Assembly: GCA_963580455.1 (NCBI GenBank)
Contig: OY756957.1
Span: 23,776,501 to 23,840,500, forward strand
From: Euonymus europaeus
Lineage: Eukaryota; Streptophyta; Magnoliopsida; Celastrales; Celastraceae
Direction: 5' to 3'
Length of the DNA: 64,000 nucleotides
Position numbers and translations under genes: made by a program. Under the pieces are notes generated by a model. The model was not told the DNA's origin, did not search any database, and worked only from the letters and a program-made list of their open reading frames with translations. Position 1 is the first letter of the stretch. Every line of letters starts with the position of its first letter. Positions 34,997 through 47,299 of this stretch are shown in pieces.

Positions 34997-36499
34997 AACC
35001 TCAAATTATATTTTTTTATTAACATGTATTTTATGTTTTTATTTTTTGGAAAAAAGGAAACAATTCCAAAAATACGTTTGGTTACCCATTTTATAAAAAA
35101 AAACATTTGAAAGATTAAAATAAAATTTGGATTCCAAAAAAAGAGAAAATTGGGAAAACATAAAACTTAACAAACTAAATAGAAAACAAAACAAAGACTG
35201 GAGAACACAAAACTTCAAAACTTCAAAACTCCAATGTTTTCTATTTTAGAAATTGAATTTTTCTATTTTCCTGCAATTTTCTAGTTTCTAATTTTCTATT
35301 TACAAAACTCATTTTCGAAATGTATTTTGAAGTAGAAAAAGAAAGCTAAACCAATCGAATTGGGTATTATATATGAATTTTCTTTTTTGCAGGTAGTGTT
35401 TGTTCTTGTAAGAAACAAATTTTTTTCACAATTTGGGTAAATGACGATGTTGTCCATAGCGTCATTGAGCTTAAAAAAAGTTACGTTGTGGTAACAACAC
35501 TAAATTCCAAACATAAAGATGTTAACAACAACGTCTGTTTTGTATCTTTGAAAAAAAAAATCATCAAGATAAAGAACGGAATTAAGGCAAGCTTCACAGA
35601 ACTCTAAATCAGACCAAGCATACATGTTATCACTTAGCACATTACTAATTTGATCTTTTGATTAATTAGGCTTTAATCGGAGCTTCCAATTTGGAAGCAT
35701 CTAGTACTACATAATAACATAAACCACTAGTTTTATTGTACCATAATGGACTTTTTTTGGGTAACCAAAATGACATCAGAAAAATTTGTTTTTTGAACAG
35801 CTGACGTGAGTCTAAACTCGAAATCCGATCATAGAGTAAGTTGGGTCAAAATCAACACATGGTCACAAGAGTATTGTTGCCCGTGAGAATTAAACTTAGG
35901 ACCTCTTGAATCCATACAATTGAGAGTGGGTTTGCATATTTTTTAGAGAATAAAAATGAGTTAGTTAATTTATGAATCATTGTCAGGGCAACTCCAACAA
36001 AGAATGCATATGATTATGCAAAATCATAATCGCCAATATACATATTCACAATTTTTTTCATTCCATCAAGGGATGTATATGAGCATATAAAATTGCATCC
36101 CCTCATTTGAGTTACCAAATATACAAATTCAAGTAGGAGAGGGAGTGGGTTTGCATATTTTTGAGAGAGTAAAAGTGAGTGAGTTAATTTTGGAATCATT
36201 ATTGGCATGAAAGAGTTTTGAGAGTTTGTAAATGAATATGTAAATTACTTTTTGAGTATTTATAGTACATTTTAGAAACTCAATTTATATATCATTGTTG
36301 TTGATGCTTAGAATGAAAGAGTTTTGAGAGTGTAATGAATATGTATATTACTTTTTGAACATGTATAATATTTTGAAAACTCATTTTACATATCATTGTT
36401 GGTGATACTGATTAGAAGTTAATTTCTCAAATGAATATAATAAAGTGCATTATTTTCACACAAAGTAATTGTGAACAATTGGTTTTTATACATAAACTA
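34997..36499. other. Intergenic DNA with internal repeats
   Basis: No gene. Within 35930-36430 related phrases recur (GTGGGTTTGCATATTTTT twice; GAAAGAGTTTTGAGAGT twice, followed by AATGAATATGTAxATTACTT). Together with CAACTCCAACAAAGAATGCA this suggests a decayed MITE-like unit. Confidence 0.45.
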
Positions 36500-36690
36500 T
36501 ACTTTTAGAGGATGAAGTTTTGACCTCGTCCATAAGTTGTGGTAATTATGGGCCCTAGGATGGCCTTGGTTTTCTAAATGTGATTTATGCTTAAGATGGG
36601 CCTTGACATATGTATGTTGAACCTTTGAATCTATGATGTATAGCACGAACTCGTATTCTTCGAGTTTTCAATTGTATAAAATACATTATA
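36500..36690. repeat. Dispersed repeat, copy related to 42040-42310
   Basis: Shares GACATATGTATGTTGAACCT, TATGATGTATAGC and TATAAAATACATTA with the later stretch at 42190-42305 (CATATGTATGTCAAACCTAT, TATGATACATAGCCCGAG). Noncoding. Confidence 0.5.
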
Positions 36691-36859
36691 AATTTTTTAA
36701 ATAATTTAAAATAATAACATATACATTTTTAGGGGAAATAAGATAAAGGATATTGTGATGTTCAATCTTTTTTTAAAAGAATTTAGAAGGAGGTTCAGTC
36801 CATTTAAAAATTTAGAAATAATGACAAAATTATCAAATCACTGAAACTACCACTCTCAT

Positions 36860-38280
36860 TTATTTATTATACGAGAATTTCGTGTCTTCGTCTCGACAAT
36901 CAAATCTCTCTTTCTCGACATCCGATTGAACGAGATCACCGCTATTGAAATCGTATCGTTGAGAGGAGTCCAACGTAGGTAGTCTCTTCTCAAATCCACT
37001 GCAAAAAATGGATGTATCGAGGCAAAACATATTCTGGAGTCCGAAACACATTGTGCATTGATCCGACCATATTTGACATTGGATCGAGGCAAGACTGATG
37101 ACATTAAATTTTTATCGAATAGGAAATTTTAACACCATCAGCCTCACCTCGATCCGACATCAGAAACAATCATAGCGATGAAAATAAGTTTGCAGGCGTC
37201 GCCAAAGCTTCGTGGTAGCTTTCTAGCGGTGGTGGACCTCCGTTTTCGCTGTTGTCGATCACATTTTACTCCTCTCACAGTCACACTTCTTTTTAGAGCA
37301 ACAGCTATCATTTTGATAGTTGGATGAAAAATTTAAGCAAAAAAACAAGAAATCGTAGTTTTAGAATCACTTTTTCTCTGTAAAATCAATTTTTCTCTGT
37401 ATGACAGCCCAAAACTCAGATTTACTACTAAAATCTCATGTCCCAAGTGATGTATCATAAGGCTCGGATTCACTAAACCCTATTGGGCTCAAGTAACGTA
37501 TTTGCTACTAAAATCTTAAATGTCACACGTGTTAAATTCTATGATCCCAACTACTAAACAAACCCTAACGAGCTCGAGTACCTTAAACACTGGGGTTCAA
37601 ACTTCTAAAATTAGTTAGATCTCTTTTTCCATGTAAAACCACTTTTTCTCTATTCAACATATCAAAACCCAAATTTGTTATTAAAATTCTATGTCACAAG
37701 TGTTGAATCCAAAAGTTCGAATTTGCTAAACCAATCAAATTCTTACTATTGGAAGCACTCAAAGCAAAACCTAGATAATGAGTAAATAATATAATCATAA
37801 ATTGTACAGTGTTTTTTCCTCCATAAAATCTTTGAAAAAGTTTTTTAACTGGACAATCACTTTTCAATGGCTGATTGAGGTAAGGCTAGTGACATTGGAA
37901 TAGCGCGACCTATACGAATCCAATGCCACTGGTCTAGCCTCGATCTATTGCCAAAAACGTCAGGATCTAGGCAAAATGCGTTTCTGCCATTGTCAACGAT
38001 TTTACCTCGATTCAATAGTTTTTGTTGTCAGATCATAGCGAAGCCAGTGGCATTGAATTTGTCTCAATGTGGCAATTCCAACACCACCGACCACACCTCG
38101 ATCCGTTGCCATAAACAGCCAGATCGAGGCAAAATGCGTTTCAAACATCTTGCCTCAATCCTATAGTTTTTGATGTAGGATCTTAGCAAGACCAATGACA
38201 TTGGATTCGTCTTGGGCTCGTGATTCCAACGCAAACCAGGCTCATTTCATTTGGATCCAAAGTTGAAAGCATCCACAGTG
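36860..38280. repeat. Degenerate repeat region built on CTCGATCC...GGCAAAATGCGTTTC units
   Basis: Phrases such as GAGGCAAAATGCGTTTC, CACCTCGATCCG and ATAGCGAAGCCAGTGGCATT recur. One pair (37964 and 38122) gives a period of about 158 bp. Short frames such as 37948-38166 follow the repeats. No gene was recognised. Confidence 0.5.
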
Positions 38281-38585
38281 AGAAAAAGAATTTTTTAAAT
38301 ATATTTGATTAGAATAACAATGACGAATCTGTAATTTAAAATTTTATTATTAATTTAATATATTTAAAAATGAGGAAGGACAATAATTCTATAATTATCA
38401 AAAAAGAAAAAATAATTATTCTTTTATTTTAAAGAGTTGATAAATTAGGACCTGAATTTAATTTTTTCTATTATTTTTATTGATTAAAAGTGATGTTATA
38501 CCTGCGATACCATACATTTTTTAATGTTCATTTAAAATAGGTCGTTACTAAAATGTATTATATTCGAAACCCTAAAATCTCAATC

Positions 38586-39085
38586 TCTATATAAATGTTG
38601 CGTGGATATGTTTTGTTAGCAGCGATGAGACGTTCTTGCATTTTATTGAAGTAGAATTACAGTTCGGACAAAGAGACGAAGCCACTGGTTTTCTAACATG
38701 TTTGGCTCGCGTTGTTTCTTTGTTTCTGTGAGGGTGCAGAGACAAGGTCAAACAGTGAACCTTCTTTGTCAGGGCTGTAATTCTCCTTTAATGGTGCGAG
38801 AGAGTTGTTGGTGCCAAAGATACATGGGGTTGATTGCCCAAAAACTATAGGGCTTTCTTTCCGCTCAATCTCTATTTATTCTGGAATTTGTGCAATTGTT
38901 GTCTTCAATATCGTGGTTTTTTTTTCCTCTTTTGTCAGCTGAAAATTTGTTTGCTTTTTGTGTTCTTATTGCTGATTTAACACTCAGTTCAAAATATATC
39001 TATGGTTCCATATGGTTTTGGTGGAAATTTTACTCTGTTGACTAGCGACTTACGAATCCCAATCGATCTTCTGTGTGAGTATTAA
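38586..39085 (+). other. Possible leader and first exon of an unidentified gene
   Basis: CTATATAAATG at about 38589 is a plausible TATA box. At 39003 ATGGTTCCATATGGTTTTGG opens a short frame (MVPYGFGGNFTLLTSDLRIP...) that ends at a good donor, TGT|GTGAGTATT, near 39076. No downstream exon could be joined with confidence. It could be a captured or abandoned 5' end. Confidence 0.25.
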
Positions 39086-40699
39086 CTTCGCTTTTCCTGT
39101 TGGAGAAGTTTAATTTTAGGGTTACTATGAGTGTTTGATAAAGAATCTGCGAAAGAATCGTAAGAAGAGGAGCTGAAATCATCGTGTTTCGAGTACTGCA
39201 GAAACTGGGAATGCTTCCTTGAGAACAAAATTGGTAAAAGGGTTCGATCAGAAAATTGCAAATATCCAGTTAATGGTTGTAGATCTGGTTGATTTTAATG
39301 CAGTAGATATTTGTTTTTGAAGAATCCTCTATCATAGATTCTATGACTGATCATATTCCCTTTTCTAGAGTATCTTGGGAATCTTTGTGAATGTGGAAAG
39401 TGATTTTTGCTTCCAGTTCTGAAATCAATGAGCTTCTATTGCTTAGTGCTTGGGTTTGTCTGATTTTTGGATCAGTCACTTGAAGCATAGCTTGTTTAGC
39501 TCAATAGAATTTCGGTTCTATTCGAATTTGAAAATTATGACCTACCTGGCTTTCATGCAATCAATTTTCTATCAACAATTGTTAGAATCTATATATACTT
39601 CACTTGATCAACATTAGGATGTGTTAAGAGGAGATGTTCTAGATAGCATGTTTTTATTATTAGTCCACTTTTTATCTGCACGTGATTCGATTATTGGTGG
39701 TGTACTGAATTTAGGATGTTTTAGCATTATTAACTAACTATGGTGTGTACTTCACCACTTTTACGATTTAGGCAATTTTTGTGTTGTATGAAGTCAATAC
39801 TTCTTAAGTTAGCCAATATCTGACTGTCTAACATAATTTCCATACTCGATGATTTGAACTATCAAAAGGTAGGCATTGACAGGTAGATACGTACTATCCC
39901 TGTGTTGTGGTCCTTGTCGAGAGTAGTAGTTGTAACTCAGGAAGGTTCAACCCTGCCTATCCTTTCAAGGTTCTAAATTTTCTGCATTGCGGGATTGATG
40001 CTTTGATGGTTTTTGTACTAATCTTTGCTCTGTGAATTGTGATTGGTCTTAATTCGTTTGCGTGCGATGAATTAACATTGGCAGGATTTGCCATTTTCTA
40101 GGATTTATCACAGTGTTGGGCACTGCCAAGTGCCAATAGAATCCTAATATATTGACAGGATGACTTTTTTTCATAAGATCATGAACGGAATGAAGGTTGA
40201 TAGGAGTATCCAGATGAATTGAATTGATATCTTTCCTTGTACTTCTGCTTATGAAAATGACCAATTGACCATCATTCTCAATCTTTGTGCATGTACGGAT
40301 ACTTTCTTTCCAATCTTATAGTATGACCACATCTGAGATTTTTATTGTAAGATTCAAATAGAAAAGGCTGGTAAGGAATGTTTTCAGTTCAAATTTTCAG
40401 CAAGCTTTTCTTTTCCTTAGTTGTTTATTGGCTCAGCGAGGAAACCTTGGATTATGAAATGCAAGAACTGCACTGACCATTATTAAGTGGGTTTTTTCAA
40501 GTCATGTTGCAGGTACACAGTTATGCACAAAAATCATGCAATCAAATAGTGTCTTCATAGGTCATGCGACTTGCTTCATTTGTTTGACTGGATGTACAGC
40601 GGCCGACCTCATCTTCATAGAGGATAAACTCTAACACTCTAAGGTGAATTTGACAAAATTTGTCCAAACAGCAATAGCAAGAGGTACACATTTGGATTG

Positions 40700-40735
<36 letters not shown>

Positions 40736-41334
40736 TGCTTTCTTTGTCTGCAATAATATAAGTGATTTGATGTAACTTGTTTTCATGGTCATGGTTAATG
40801 TCTCTGTTCATCTACTTGCTTATGAGGCTGCTATTGCAATAAACCTGACTGGACTTTGTTTTTGTGCTGGAGGATTGATTCCACTTTGAATTACCTTCCA
40901 GCTTCAGTCGGTTTTAGTTGCTTACTGTGTGCCTGTACATTAGACATTGCTCTCTTCAACCTTGTCGCTCTTCAACCTTGTCGCTCAACAATGCGTTAGG
41001 ATGACTGCTTCTCTGGTATTGCACTTTTCTCCCAATACTTAAAAGAGAACCTTGTATTACAAGACGTTGGTACACACAAACGACCAAATGCCCTAGTACA
41101 GAATCACTAGGCATCTCGCCTGCATCTGCGAAGGCTCTCCTCGCTAATTGAATTACTTTTTAAGTTTTTCCTTTTGTAGTATTATTATTTTTTATCGAAT
41201 GCCATTTGACACAATGTACATAGCCTCTAAATAAACTCTAAATTTTTGAGCTTTTGACCAGGGGTAATTCTTTCTATTCAAGCAAAACTAAATCAAATTT
41301 GGAGCTTGAACCTGCTTGTTGATCTACATTTTCT
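39086..41334. other. Intergenic or intronic DNA with (TA)n
   Basis: Composition is more balanced than most of the window and could be intronic, but no coding exon was recognised. A (TA)n run of about 34 bp lies at 40699-40733. Confidence 0.4.
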
Positions 41335-41871
41335 TCTCTTCTATTCTGCCTCTCACAACTCCTAGAGTTGTGCCCTAGTTGTTGGCTTTTCCACATCTCA
41401 GAAAACCTCCTCTTTTGGTAACTTGATATGGTTGTGATGCTGGTGCTTCATCTTGGACCTTTTTCCTTGAGTTCTTTGGGCTACCTGGTTGTGCCCTAAC
41501 TATGGGTGGCTTGACAGCTTCCTTTGCAGTTTCATTCCCAATCTGCCGGACCAGGAACATGAAACACAAAATAGGCTTATAAGTTTCCAGGGATGCAAGC
41601 TTTCTGAAACATCCATCTACAGTCCTCTGGAAGATGCATTCTTGCAAAGATTGCATCAGAGTGTGAGCATGAAACTTGTCAATTCCCACTTGCCATATCC
41701 ACAAGTCCTGCCAACGATGTCAACCACAAACCTCTCATCATAGGCAAGATCAAGCTCATAGAGATTGCCTCCTGCCCGCCCATTGTACAAGCAATTGTAA
41801 GAGTTAGTTTGGAGCCAAAATGAGTGACTATAATGATTGTGACATAAGATTATGGATGTTATGAATATCAA
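41335..41871 (-). pseudogene. C-terminal fragment of an old MULE transposase
   Basis: Minus strand: LDLAYDERFVVDIVGRTCGY followed by GKWELT (start of a SWIM zinc finger with one Cys replaced), then in shifted frames PPIVRAQPGSPKNSRKKVQD, and finally a knuckle-like FLRCGKANN where a stop replaces the expected continuation. Stops and frameshifts run throughout. It is unrelated in detail to either intact-structure MULE here. No TIR was found. Confidence 0.75.
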
Positions 41872-42039
41872 CTTTTATGGATATTTAACATCACACACCA
41901 ATTTTAAATACCCTAGAACATATATGTAGTTATGTATTTCACTTTGGGCTATCCCATCCCTCTTTGCTTGAGACCTCCTCATCAGCTTCCTTCTTATTAT
42001 CTCTATCATTGCGAGGATCCTTTGAAAGTCAGACTGGGG

Positions 42040-42310
42040 GTTGGTGCACTCGACATAACCGGTGTACCATTTTGGTTCACCAAGTTTTTAAAAAAAATTT
42101 AAAACATTTGTAAATGACTAAATGTGTAGTATTTAATTTGATGAATACAAGAGTTTTTTTCTTCTTCGAATGGGCTTTTTTATTATTATTTATGCTTGGG
42201 ATAGGCCATAACATATGTATGTCAAACCTATGATACATAGCCCGAGCCTGTATTTGATCAGGTCTATCTACAAAATGAGTTTTGAACTTTATAAAATACA
42301 TTACATATAT
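42040..42310. repeat. Dispersed repeat, partner of 36500-36690
   Basis: See the shared phrases listed for the partner. It sits just before the orphan exon at 42361. Confidence 0.45.
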
Positions 42311-42360
42311 CTTCTATAATCTCGTGTGAATATATGTTGGATTCATCATATTACACATTT

Positions 42361-42570
42361 ATGGATTGGTGGAGTGCGCTCAACTCCGAAACATCTTTGA
42401 ATCCGGCTGCTAGAATTGAGGATTCTGCAGAACACGTGGAAAATCAATCCAAATCAGGGTTGGAATCAATTGCAACTTGTTCGGGTTCCGCAGGGCAACC
42501 CAAGGCAGCAGATGTAAGTGACAATGATCTTACTGAGGTAGTGGATGATTGGGAGAAGGCTTATGAATGA
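42361..42570 (+). CDS. Orphan open frame, probably a last exon (unknown protein)
   Basis: An open stretch of 69 codons beginning MDWWSALNSETSLNPAARIE and ending DNDLTEVVDDWEKAYE. The composition is acidic and Ser/Asn-rich, base use is clearly less AT-rich than the surroundings, and there is a clean stop. It looks like real coding sequence, perhaps the C-terminal exon of a gene whose other exons are missing or unrecognised, or a captured fragment. There is no recognisable domain. No upstream exon with matching phase was established, so the start codon is nominal. Confidence 0.4.
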   Translation: MDWWSALNSETSLNPAARIEDSAEHVENQSKSGLESIATCSGSAGQPKAADVSDNDLTEVVDDWEKAYE

Positions 42571-44299
42571 GCCATTTGCAACACGAGGTACAGTTTTTGG
42601 GGATACTGGAGCTTGTGGAGAGGCTGATGGAGGACCCATTTTGTTTTTCTTTTCTAATGGTTGGTTTCTATGTCCCTAAAGGCATTTGGTGATGATGATT
42701 TGTTTTTTAATTTCCTGAATCATCATCAGAATTTACTGGGAGTCTGGTAATGGTGATAGGCAACATGTTCAATTTTCTTAAATTTTTTTTTTTACCCGTT
42801 AAAGGTTGGTTGCCTATATTGCATATGAGAAGCTGCACCTGATATCCTCCTCAAAGGAAATCCCTTTCAAATGGATCCTCTCATTCTCTTGTGATTTAGT
42901 TTTTGCCAGAGAAAAAAAATGTGGCCTATTGTATGATGTTATGTCCCATTTAGAAAGAGTTCAGTTCTTGGATCAACTCTTATGTGTTTTGTATGCCATG
43001 AAACTATAATTACAGTTCACACTTCACACTACTTGCTAGCAATGCCAGGCAAAAATAGCAGAGGAAGAGAGAATGTTTTTGTGGGCAAGTTACTGAATGT
43101 TTCCTCAATCAGAATTCTGGACTTTTTTGGCTGTATGGATCGTTTTTAAATCTGAGATTCAATGCCCAGTTACCAATTACTTACACTTGATTTATTAACC
43201 TCCTTTTCCCCATGGTGGAGCTGAAATTGGAAGATTTATTATTAGCATGCCAAAAAATCCTTGTACAACACTCGAGGCATGTCTTGCATTTGGTTTTGAG
43301 TTTTCAGGTTTGTCGGTGTAGCACCCGGCACCCAGCTCAAGTGGACAGGGCCACAAGCCTTTGAAGTGTCAAACTAAGTTGTGTTAGACGAGGTATCGAG
43401 TGATGAAGGAACTTAGACTCCACATGTCATATTGCCTAGAAAAGGAAGAAAAGTGTATAATATGTCAAAATTTTCAACTTAGTCAAATGACTCAGGAAAG
43501 CACATTCAATATCTGCTAGGCCTAGAGAGGGACAAACTGTGATAATAGGAGTGCTGGTGTGGTCTATGCATTGTTGCAATAATGTATGTTTATGCAATTA
43601 GTTTGTCGGGATGAGTTTTTATGGTTTTGTATAATTATTTTTACAGAAATCAAATATAACTTAGGAATGGACCTAATTGTCATGGTTGGGCTCGAATAAC
43701 TCAGTTGATAAATTGAACGGCCCAATAAATAAAAACACGGTATGTAATAATTTCAACTTTACTGCATAACAAAGTGACATTTATTTCTCTTTGTAGTTTG
43801 AACTTATGTTCTTGTTTCTTTGACATGTAAAACTGTAAATATTGTTAACGAACAATACATCTAGTTGTTTGGATTAAATCTATAGTATGGTCTAATAACA
43901 CGTCCTTGATCCTTGGATATTTGACAGGCTTTTCCAACCACAGTTGAGGGGTACGTCAATGTTGTATGGGAGAGGACTCTAACTCCTTTGAGCCATTTGA
44001 TGAGTTTTATATAACTTAGCTCATAAATGCCAGAGAGTGTAAAGCATTCACAAACATATTGAGAGCCAAGCCCACCCTGAATTTTTAATTTTTTTTACTC
44101 TATAGCCAACCCAGCCCAACTCAACTTCTATCTCTCACCTTCAACGCCTAAAACTAACCCAGTAACCTTATAAGCTATATCTCTAGCACAGTTGCAGTGT
44201 CGTACTCAACATCGATTCTTCCACTGATTGGTTCCTTTTCTAATGGAATGCAAAATTACAAAGCTTTCTTCAAAATATATAGTTATACAATTATACTCG
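42571..44299. other. Intergenic DNA, no gene recognised
   Basis: The first few hundred bases could be a 3' UTR of the orphan exon. The block at 43310-43440 (GTAGCACCCGGCACCCAGCT and following) is GC-richer and resembles LTR debris, without clear ends. Confidence 0.35.
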
Positions 44300-44308
44300 T
44301 TTGTTTTA

Positions 44309-44587
44309 GGATTAAGTACGCTTTTAATCATTGAAAGATTTGTATTTTTTTATTTTGGTCACTAAATGTTTAAATGTTACAAATCAGTAACCCAAAGTTT
44401 TAGTTTGTTTCTGACTGGTCACTTTGAGTAGTTACCATATTGCAACAATAGGGTTATCAATTTGGAACAACAAAGTTACCATGTTGGAACAAATTGAAAC
44501 TTTAAGTGATTGATCTGTAACGTTTGAACATTCAATGACCAAAATGAAAAATGACAAATCTTTCAGTAACTAAAATGTACTTATCCC
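44309..44587. mobile_element. MULE-type MITE with long inverted arms
   Basis: The left arm GGATTAAGTACGCTTTTAAT... and the reverse complement of the right arm GGGATAAGTACATTTTAGTT... match over roughly 90 bp (ATTGAAAGATTTGT, TTTTGGTCACTxAATGTTxAAA, GTTACAxATCA). The flanks TTTGTTTTA (44300-44308) and TTTGTTTCA (44588-44596) agree at 8 of 9 bases, consistent with a 9-bp Mutator-type duplication. Confidence 0.75.
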
Positions 44588-44596
44588 TTTGTTTCA

Positions 44597-46343
44597 CATA
44601 GGTGATACTTGATACTTTGATATGCTATTGCCTACTGACTTATTATGATACTCGCTTGCTTGAGTTGCTTTGCACAATCACAGGCTATTGATGATGTATC
44701 ATGTAAGTAAGTTCATTTTAGACTTTTAGTAATTTCCTTTTAGCAGTGAATTGGTTTGATTGGGTTTGTTTCCAAGTTAGTATGAATGTCCTAAATGTGC
44801 TTGATAAAATGATACAGAGGGACATACTGATACTACACAAACTATCACTTTCTTTCCTATTTGGTCGGTCGCACACTGTGCAAGACAATGAAAGAACAGA
44901 TTCATTGAGTGAGAACAAACTAATAGTGATAAAGAGAAGGAAATTATCGATTCTAAACAGTAACAAATTAGGAAGTTTTGTTAGGAAACAGTGAGAGAGT
45001 GAGCAGTATTAAAAAAGAGAGAGATGAAGACATGCAGAGACTCCTCTAACTTACATTATTTTCAGATACCTATTCGTCCTTCAAGAGAGATGGACTACGA
45101 AAAGATCATAGGTGGGGATGAATGAGATACCTCGAAATAATTTAAGGATGATTTTAAGGGAAAAAAAGTTTTAAGGACGAAAGTGAGTAGAATTGAGGGA
45201 TAAAATATTATATTTTATCCTATTTATTAAGACTTATATGTCACACTGGCTAGGTGCACGCTTTCAATGTATTTTATAAGTATAGATCTAATCTCTCTCA
45301 ATCAAAAACACTCTTTTAAAGATAAAACTATGTGGGACCTTATGCCCAGAGTGGACAATATCTCTTCGAGTTATCTGGGTTAATTTTTTGTCAATGCTTT
45401 AAAGAATATATGATTTATAAAATTGTATTGGAGTGATGACTCGTCCTAAAAGATCTCTATCAATGTCCGCTTACCTCTTCGAGTTGTTTGAGTTGAATTT
45501 ATGGAGTGCTCTAACGAATATTCGAAATTAATTTATATTTAATTTTTTCGTTCACTCTTTTATTCTTACTAGTACATATATTTTAGTTAACTTATTAAAA
45601 ATAATGAATATTTTGTATAAAGGAAAGTAAAATTGCATCGAGGAAAATTCTTGTGTGATATTAAATAGTATTTTATATCAAGAAAAATTGCATCATATAT
45701 AATTATCTAATCAAATCTAATACGTGCAAACATTTTCGGCCTTTATTTTGGATGCATGCACCGTACCGCCTACTTTCTTATTGGGATGGGACAAAAAACA
45801 GGCACCTTTCTCTGGTGTATGCATCTTCTTTACAGTGATTTTCCATCCTATTAATTTGTGACTTTTCTTCTTTTCCATTGCGTTGGTCTGGGTTTTGCTC
45901 TCTACCTGCTCTCTTGGTTATCCACTCCGTGAATTGGGTATTTTCCTCATCTGCCTATTCCGTGCTTTTGTTTCCCTAGATTTTTGGCTCATTGTGATGC
46001 TTTGACAGAGCAAATGGCACGATTTCCATTTCTTTGGGGTTTTGTCACTTTTTGATTCTCCTCCTTCAAATAATTATTCGTTTCTGCTTCGATTGATTTC
46101 CTACTCTTTCATTATTCGTTCCTTTCTCATTATGATCATTTCTCCCCTTGCTGCGAATTCGTGAATTTAGCTGCTTATTTATGGAATTATGGGTTAGTGT
46201 CATTGTGGTTTGTTAAAGTATTGCATAATTTGCATTAGCTGTTTATTTAAGTTTTTGGGTTTGGGTTGAATTTAATTCAGCTTTCAATTCCCTGATCGCA
46301 ACAATCTATTATATGAAAATTTGTTTGTGTTTGCATTATGTGA
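44597..46343. other. Intergenic DNA upstream of the MADS fragment
   Basis: No gene. A related phrase occurs twice (CTCTTCGAGTTATCTGGGTT and CTCTTCGAGTTGTTTGAGTT, about 45363 and 45476). The pyrimidine-rich part 45830-46340 resembles a long plant 5' UTR and leads into the MADS-box fragment. Confidence 0.35.
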
Positions 46344-46520
46344 AGGGCGAGCATTGACAATTCGATTAGCAGGCAACTAACGTTCTCGAAGAGGATGAAA
46401 AGGCTGTTGAAGAAACTGAATGAGCTGGAGATTCTGAACAACACAGAAGTCAGAGTCAAGATCTTCCCCAGTACCGCAAAACTCTATGATTTTGCAAGCA
46501 CCACGTACATTTTCTTTTAA
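46344..46520 (+). pseudogene. MADS-box domain fragment (MIKC-type, exon 1)
   Basis: Translates as [40 protein letters not shown], then [10 protein letters not shown], which lines up along most of a plant MADS DNA-binding domain. A stop (TGA) stands three bases before the fragment where the conserved N-terminus should be, and a stop follows shortly after. Several positions normally invariant are changed (SKRR to SKRM, KKAxEL to KKLNEL, LCDAEV to LNNTEV), so it is a pseudogene. The KLYDFAST ending recalls the AGL17/ANR1-like and SVP-like groups, but assignment is unsafe. No K-box exons follow. Confidence 0.85.
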
Positions 46521-46662
46521 GATCTCATGTAATCGATGTTCATGTTATGTGACTGTGCGTTTAATAATTCGTCGTTAAATTTCTCTTGATATTTGAATAT
46601 TCACCTGGATCTTGATTTTGTAGTTTATAGATTGAGGTTTGATTTCTGAGCTACGAATTACG

Positions 46663-46884
46663 AGGCCTCTTGGTGAGTGGCGAGGGAAGACTCGGTTATT
46701 TCCCAGATATTGGCCAGGGATTATTGACCAGTAGCTGCAGAGAATATCCTTGATCATCCAATTAGTTTATTTATGATCTTCTTCTTCCATAAGACATCTC
46801 CATGTGCCTTTTGTCAAAAAGGTTCTGAGTGCCAGTGATGCAGGTCAAATTGGCCATTTGATTCTTCCAAAAGCATGTACAAAG
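46663..46884 (+). pseudogene. VAL/HSI2-type B3 transcription factor fragment (two exons)
   Basis: The first piece reads RPLGEWRGKTRLFPRYWPGI then IDQ and a stop, and matches in character the region preceding the B3 domain of VAL1/HSI2-like repressors. The second piece, 46804-46884, reads VPFVKKVLSASDAGQIGHLI then LPKACTK, the beginning of the B3 domain, and ends at a good donor (AAG|GTGACT). About 50 bp of intron-like sequence lies between the pieces. A nonsense codon and missing remaining exons make it non-functional. It starts only 143 bp after the MADS fragment, which comes from an unrelated gene. Confidence 0.8.
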
Positions 46885-47214
46885 GTGACTTTGAAAGATT
46901 GTGCTTTTTCTTCCATGTGAGAAGCTCATTGTGATGGAATTTTATTATTGATTAGTGTGAATATGTACAACATTAGATTGCCTTTGGTTTGTAATTGACA
47001 ATCTACATCCTTTTAAACCGATGTTTATAGGAAATAAGACTGGGTTTACAAAATATGGTTGTGTTATTTTTCATGTTAACACCAAATTTGATTTAATGAG
47101 TGAACTATTTATTTCATGCCCCGGGTCGAAGTCCAGTTCAATGCTAGTTAATATATACATTACAACTAGATTAACATATATCATATGCCTATTAATCATT
47201 TACATCATTCACAA

Positions 47215-47294
47215 TTACTACAGTTTTGATCAAAATCACCTCCTAACAGTTAGTGTCCCAAGCCACAAGGTGATTTTGATCAAAACTGTAGTAA
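47215..47294. repeat. Perfect 27-bp inverted repeat (hairpin)
   Basis: The arms at 47215-47241 and 47268-47294 are exact reverse complements (TTACTACAGTTTTGATCAAA and following) around a 26-base loop. It lies directly left of the Gypsy complex. Confidence 0.85.
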
Positions 47295-47299
47295 AGAAC

